Below are positions 60,122 to 64,000 of a stretch of DNA of 64,000 nucleotides, piece after piece. The notes under the pieces were generated by a model. The model was given only the letters and a program-made list of their open reading frames with translations. It had not been told where the DNA came from and made no database searches. Made by a program: the position numbers and the translations under genes. The stretch's first letter is position 1, and every line of letters begins with the position of its first letter. Source of the stretch: Flavobacterium sp. (GTDB taxonomy: Bacteria; Bacteroidota; Bacteroidia; Flavobacteriales; Flavobacteriaceae); the NCBI RefSeq assembly GCF_027484705.1, contig NZ_JAIXSL010000005.1, positions 62,001-126,000 of the forward strand, in the 5' to 3' direction.

Positions 60122-62413
60122 TTAAAAAGGATAGCCGATGGCCAGATTGAATACCAGATTATCCTTGCGCCAAGGTCCGTTTCCAAAATTCACCTGATCG
60201 ATTACCCAACGCTGACCATCCGGTAAATAAGGAATCCGCAAAGGAAATGCAAGATCGGTACGCAAAACCAAAAAAGACAAATCAAAACGCAATCCGGCTC
60301 CGGCGCCCACGGCAAGTTCGTTGAGGAATTTCCCTGAAAACTTAGCGCCTGGTTTATCTGTGTTGTCGTTCATCAACCAGATATTTCCCGCATCTACGAA
60401 CAGCGCGCCATTCACTACACTGAAAAGCTTCGCCCGATATTCCGTATTGATTTCAAACTTGATATCGCCCGACTGATCCGGTAAAAAGACATTGGTCTGC
60501 ATTTCTGCATTGAAAGTTCCAGGCCCAATTGAACGCGCCCGGAAAGCCCTCAAACTATTCGTTCCGCCAATAAAAAACTGTTTGACATAAGGCATTTCGG
60601 CAGAATTCCCATAAGCATAACCGGCACCGACAATGATGCGGCTTGCCAATTTCGAATTGTCGCCCAACTTCATATAATGCCTGAATTCCGCTTCGGCTTT
60701 GGCAAATTGGCTGAACGGAACGCTGAGCACTTTAATCGTGTCGCCTTTTTTGATATCTGCTTTAGTCAACAATCCCGTTAAAGTTCCCGCCAAATCAAAA
60801 GCGCCTTTAAAATAAAACGTATGCTTCTTAGCCGTTTCCATGGTGTTGGTGTAGGTGTAAGAATAGTTCGGTCCAAAGATCAGTTGCTTTTCAATGACTT
60901 TGTTGAGTGATTCGTTCGTTGCGGCCTGTTCGCGGTACAAAGGCGTCACATGCGATGGGCTTACATAAGTGATTTCGCTCACATTGAGCTGGTGTTCTTT
61001 CCTGAGATTCTCCTTCCACATATAGCCGAACGACGCTTTGAACGAATTCAGCGAATAGAGTTTTGCCCGGAGTTGGTATTCATAACCCAACGTGGCTTTA
61101 GTTTTGGGAACAAATCCGCTTGAGGAATTTGTCTTAAAAGGCGTCAAAAATCGCGGCCAAATGAGGTTCATTTCTGTTCCTGCGCGATACACGTCGAAGC
61201 CTTGGTTTTGCCCGCCAAGTTGCACTTCAAGACCGCCAAAAAGGCTTACATTGAACAACTCTGCACCACGAAAAGTATTGCGGTTGCTCCAGCTGATGTT
61301 GAGTTCAGTTCCCGTATAATTGGCAGAATTCGTTTTTCCTAATACTTCAATACGAAAGGATTTTCTTGTGAGCGGCGTCAGATAATAAAACGCATTGAGA
61401 TAATTTCCAATAGTGTCGGCAATCGTAAACTGGTTTTTGACGAATTTGAAAGTTCCTAAATTGACCAAACGGTTCAACGATAAATTATGGTTCGTGCGGT
61501 TGTATAAATCATTGCGTTTGAAATACAACGTCCGGTCGAAGATTCTCGGATTGAAGATTTTCTCCGGATCGATGATCGTAAAATCGTGGTATTTCTGAAT
61601 CGAATCCGAAGTCGTTACCACTTTATCAGTATTGACGGAATAATTCGGATAAACAATGATGTCGTTGATTTTGTAAACGTTTCTCGCGAGTTTCGGCGTT
61701 TCGGGTTTCACTTTCAGAAGCAAATCGACCTGATGCGTTCCGACGGTGCTATCCACCTGAACTTTCAGATAATCGGCGCCAAAAAAGAAATAACCTTTTT
61801 CTTTAAGATGCGTATCGATGCGTTGCCGTTCGGCTTTGACTTTATCAAGGTCATAAGTTTCTCCAACTTTGAGGAAACTTTTGTCTTTAATCGTCATCAT
61901 CGCCTGTTCGAGCGCCATCGTATCGGCAGGATAAATCACGTTTTTGATTTTGTAAGGACTTCCGGGTTTTACCAGAAAATCAGCACTGGCGCGTTTTCCC
62001 CTTCGCGTAGAATCCGAGGCAACTCTAGTTTGAAAAAAGCCTTTATTCTCAGCGTAATTCCGCAACACATTCTTATTGAATTCCGAATCAAACTGACTAA
62101 AAAGCACCGGCGGTTCCCCGACTTTGTAACGCAACCAATGGCGGAAACCTTTTTCCTTTTTGGGTTCGCCCGCAATGTTGTAGATGTAAAGTTTAAAACG
62201 CAGCCCGAGCACTTTGCTGTTGGGCTTCGGTCGCAGCATGTCTTGCATCGATTTGCGCAGGTTTTTGCGTTCTTTCTTTGAAATTGAATCATCCTCAACC
62301 TTCACTTTTCCTCCGGTATACAATAAATCGCCTTTGGGCAAATATTTGGTATTGCTGCACGAAGAAGCCAGAAAGAGCAGGAGCAAGCTGAAGTATAGCG
62401 TTTTCGTTTTCAT
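60122..62413 (-). CDS. tamL: TamL: BamA/TamA-family outer-membrane lipoprotein
   Basis: 763 residues. Lipoprotein signal with lipobox LASSC (lipidated Cys near residue 19), then POTRA-type domains (about 30-330: NVIYPADTMALEQAM, KVKAERQRIDTHLKEKGYFFF) and a C-terminal 16-strand D15 beta-barrel (about 370-763) ending in aromatic-rich NLAIGYPF. The barrel contains the family motif GGTNSLRAFRARSIGPG. In Bacteroidota the lipidated TamA relative is called TamL, and with TamB it inserts proteins or moves lipids across the envelope. The start overlaps the tamB stop by one base (TAATG), confirming the pair. Confidence 0.92.
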   Translation of the reverse strand: MKTKTLYFSLLLLFLASSCSNTKYLPKGDLLYTGGKVKVEDDSISKKERKNLRKSMQDMLRPKPNSKVLGLRFKLYIYNIAGEPKKEKGFRHWLRYKVGEPPVLFSQFDSEFNKNVLRNYAENKGFFQTRVASDSTRRGKRASADFLVKPGSPYKIKNVIYPADTMALEQAMMTIKDKSFLKVGETYDLDKVKAERQRIDTHLKEKGYFFFGADYLKVQVDSTVGTHQVDLLLKVKPETPKLARNVYKINDIIVYPNYSVNTDKVVTTSDSIQKYHDFTIIDPEKIFNPRIFDRTLYFKRNDLYNRTNHNLSLNRLVNLGTFKFVKNQFTIADTIGNYLNAFYYLTPLTRKSFRIEVLGKTNSANYTGTELNISWSNRNTFRGAELFNVSLFGGLEVQLGGQNQGFDVYRAGTEMNLIWPRFLTPFKTNSSSGFVPKTKATLGYEYQLRAKLYSLNSFKASFGYMWKENLRKEHQLNVSEITYVSPSHVTPLYREQAATNESLNKVIEKQLIFGPNYSYTYTNTMETAKKHTFYFKGAFDLAGTLTGLLTKADIKKGDTIKVLSVPFSQFAKAEAEFRHYMKLGDNSKLASRIIVGAGYAYGNSAEMPYVKQFFIGGTNSLRAFRARSIGPGTFNAEMQTNVFLPDQSGDIKFEINTEYRAKLFSVVNGALFVDAGNIWLMNDNTDKPGAKFSGKFLNELAVGAGAGLRFDLSFLVLRTDLAFPLRIPYLPDGQRWVIDQVNFGNGPWRKDNLVFNLAIGYPF

Positions 62414-64000
62414 TACAGTTTCTTTTTAGGTTCCAGTTTGATCTTGTCTTTTTTCGCAGAGTGGAAAATCTCGCGGAATTTGTCGTAATTCAAAGTGATG
62501 ATGAAAGCCACACCGGTTTCAATGACTTGCCCCTGCAAAGCCACCTGATACTGGTTTTTGCGATAAGCGCGCACGCGGTATCTTCCGTCTTTCGACAATT
62601 GGTAATCGGCGGAAATATCGCCCGCAATATTGTTCGCTTGTTGGTTGGCTTGTTGTTCTCCTTCGAGTGCGAAACTGCTGCCCACAGTCACTTTGAGGCG
62701 GTCGTCGAGCAATCTTTGGGAAACACCGACATTGAGATCGGTTCTGTTTTGGCGTTCACCTGTAGTATAATCGTCCGTTGATTCGAGGTCAAAATCTAGT
62801 TCCACGCCTTTGACTAAATCGCCCGCCAAATTATTGAGTTGCTGCGACAAAATTTTACTCGCGCTTTGTCGGGCTAAGGCGTTGGTAGAAGTTCCGTCAG
62901 ATTCACTCGCGAAAGGATTTTCCCCAATGAAACGGTTCAAAAGCAATAAGGCAAAAACCTGTTTGTTGAGTTCGGACGGTTCCTGGCGCAATTGTGTCAA
63001 CCGCGTTTGCGTGCTGTTGATGATTTCTGTCGATACGGAATTGTTGCCTTCGGGAAGCACGATGTCGAACGTGATGTCTGGTTTGAGCAATTCACCTTTC
63101 ATAATCAACTCGGTTTCGAATGGAATTTTTTGTTTGTAAGTGTTGCGCACATCAGCCGCCACATTCCCGAGTTGGTCGCCCAAAAGATCGATCGGAGCGG
63201 CGTCAGTTTTGTATACAGCGGTGATGTTGATATCGGCTTGCGTCGGTTCGCCAGTCCATAGAATGTAGCTTCCTTCCTTGATGTCAAATTTCCTTTTGAG
63301 CAGACTGAATGTCATTTCGTAAGTTCCTTCGGTGAATTCGTAACGCCCAGCCAAAGTAGTTTTTCCTGAGGAATCGATGCCACCGGTCAGACGCGCTTCG
63401 CCTTTGAGTTTGAGATAATCACCGTTGCCTTTGTCAATAATCATGGTCAGTTCGGCCTGTTTGTCAATCTGAATGTTGACCGAAGCTTCAAGCCCTTTGA
63501 GCTGGGTTTGCGCAATCGTATCGTTGACGATAAGTTTTTGGTTTAAAGTAACATCATCCTGATCGATGAATTCGACGATGCCTTCGCGGTCTGCAATCGA
63601 CGGATCTTGTTGTGGCAAAACTACCGTGAGTTTGGTGTCTTCGTTGACATCGATGTTGCCGTCGATGATCGGTTTGTCGGTATTGCCTTTGATTTTGAGC
63701 CGCGTATCGACAAACAACTGGCCATAAAACAATTTGTTGTCCTGTTCTTTGGAATTCAGCACACGAAAATTATCAGCACCGACCGATAGATTGAAATCGT
63801 AATCCTTAAAATTCGTGGTCGGCATTGTGCCTTGAACCACCAGAATGTTGTCTTGTTCGTCGCTCACCACAAAACGGTCGATCACAATCCCGTTTTCATT
63901 CACGACGATTTTATCATTCATCGATTTGAAATAGGAATTGAACTGTTTGACGCGGAACGCAATCTCATTGAACTGCAGATCGCCATTGATATGCGGCGCT
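62413..64000 (-). CDS. tamB: TamB (DUF490) C-terminal part, runs off the window
   Basis: Partial: 528 codons and the stop are present, and the frame stays open to the window edge (AFRVKQFNSYFK before the internal Met at 63921). The DUF490/TamB C-terminal beta-rich domain is evident, with the typical PDITFDIVLPEGN, LNKQVFALLLLNRFIG and LSQQLNNLAGDLVKGVELDFDLE motifs and a terminal YDKFREIFHS. TamB spans the periplasm between inner and outer membranes and works with TamL. The 5' two-thirds of the gene lie beyond position 64000. Confidence 0.9.
   Translation of the reverse strand, partial: APHINGDLQFNEIAFRVKQFNSYFKSMNDKIVVNENGIVIDRFVVSDEQDNILVVQGTMPTTNFKDYDFNLSVGADNFRVLNSKEQDNKLFYGQLFVDTRLKIKGNTDKPIIDGNIDVNEDTKLTVVLPQQDPSIADREGIVEFIDQDDVTLNQKLIVNDTIAQTQLKGLEASVNIQIDKQAELTMIIDKGNGDYLKLKGEARLTGGIDSSGKTTLAGRYEFTEGTYEMTFSLLKRKFDIKEGSYILWTGEPTQADINITAVYKTDAAPIDLLGDQLGNVAADVRNTYKQKIPFETELIMKGELLKPDITFDIVLPEGNNSVSTEIINSTQTRLTQLRQEPSELNKQVFALLLLNRFIGENPFASESDGTSTNALARQSASKILSQQLNNLAGDLVKGVELDFDLESTDDYTTGERQNRTDLNVGVSQRLLDDRLKVTVGSSFALEGEQQANQQANNIAGDISADYQLSKDGRYRVRAYRKNQYQVALQGQVIETGVAFIITLNYDKFREIFHSAKKDKIKLEPKKKL

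Noticed and set aside
61586..62281. 231-codon open frame on the plus strand
   Set aside because: Antisense to tamL, which has complete domain evidence; no start signal or family resemblance.

Overview
The window comes from the Bacteroidota, most likely a Flavobacterium-like member of the Flavobacteriaceae. Evidence: gldF/gldG gliding-motility genes, many secreted proteins with type IX secretion (T9SS) C-terminal sorting domains, a fused CcoN-CcoO oxidase, a TamL-type lipoprotein, -7 promoter boxes of the form TAnnTTTG, and several intergenic repeats of a kind I associate with flavobacterial genomes. No rRNA, tRNA, CRISPR array, transposase or phage gene was recognised.

Layout. 1-9060: complete cbb3 oxidase locus (ccoI; then ccoS-ccoNO-ccoQ-ccoP-ccoG-ccoH-safE-like-ydcH), including a 56-codon ccoQ. 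hemN follows convergently. 10.5-16.6 kb (minus strand): DUF349 protein, aroE, TPR protein, class III aminotransferase, OstA/LptA-like protein. 18.4 kb (+): secreted GH13 enzyme. 20.3-30.7 kb (minus): purA, Fur-family regulator, YdeI-like protein, relA/spoT, serine hydrolase, TrmH-family methyltransferase, subtilisin-like T9SS protease. 30.9-32.2 kb: peroxiredoxin, thioredoxin and a small helical protein. 32.4 kb (+): APC permease. 34.4-41.0 kb (minus): operon of an Spy-like protein, two tandem metallophosphoesterases, a YHYH protein and a DUF1566 protein. 41.3-44.7 kb: SIMPL protein, HTH protein and a visibly AT-rich two-gene signalling module. 44.9-52.8 kb: four-gene operon of paralogous T9SS surface proteins (LRR or choice-of-anchor J heads on a shared C-terminal module). 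53-57.9 kb: dnaN, gldG, gldF, ABM protein, SAM hydrolase. 58-64 kb: phoH, a beta-propeller protein, tamL and the 3' part of tamB, which runs off the window.

Genes working together. Four promoters (ccoI, ccoS operon, hemN, peroxiredoxin) carry the same 14-bp dyad (consensus ATGAYAWWTRTCAY), each 33-34 bp from a TAnnTTTG box. This points to one Crp/Fnr-type activator co-ordinating high-affinity respiration, oxygen-independent heme synthesis and peroxide defence.

Most interesting unexplained structures: (i) the AT-rich pair of a membrane-tethered receiver protein and a Cys-rich histidine-kinase-like ATPase at 42948-44725, next to an HTH gene, with a 118-bp symmetric array of four TGTGTCAAA-type half-sites between them; (ii) seven minus-strand genes whose stop codons run directly into short-period or inverted repeats of different families; (iii) a YHYH protein with a T9SS tail but two internal membrane helices.
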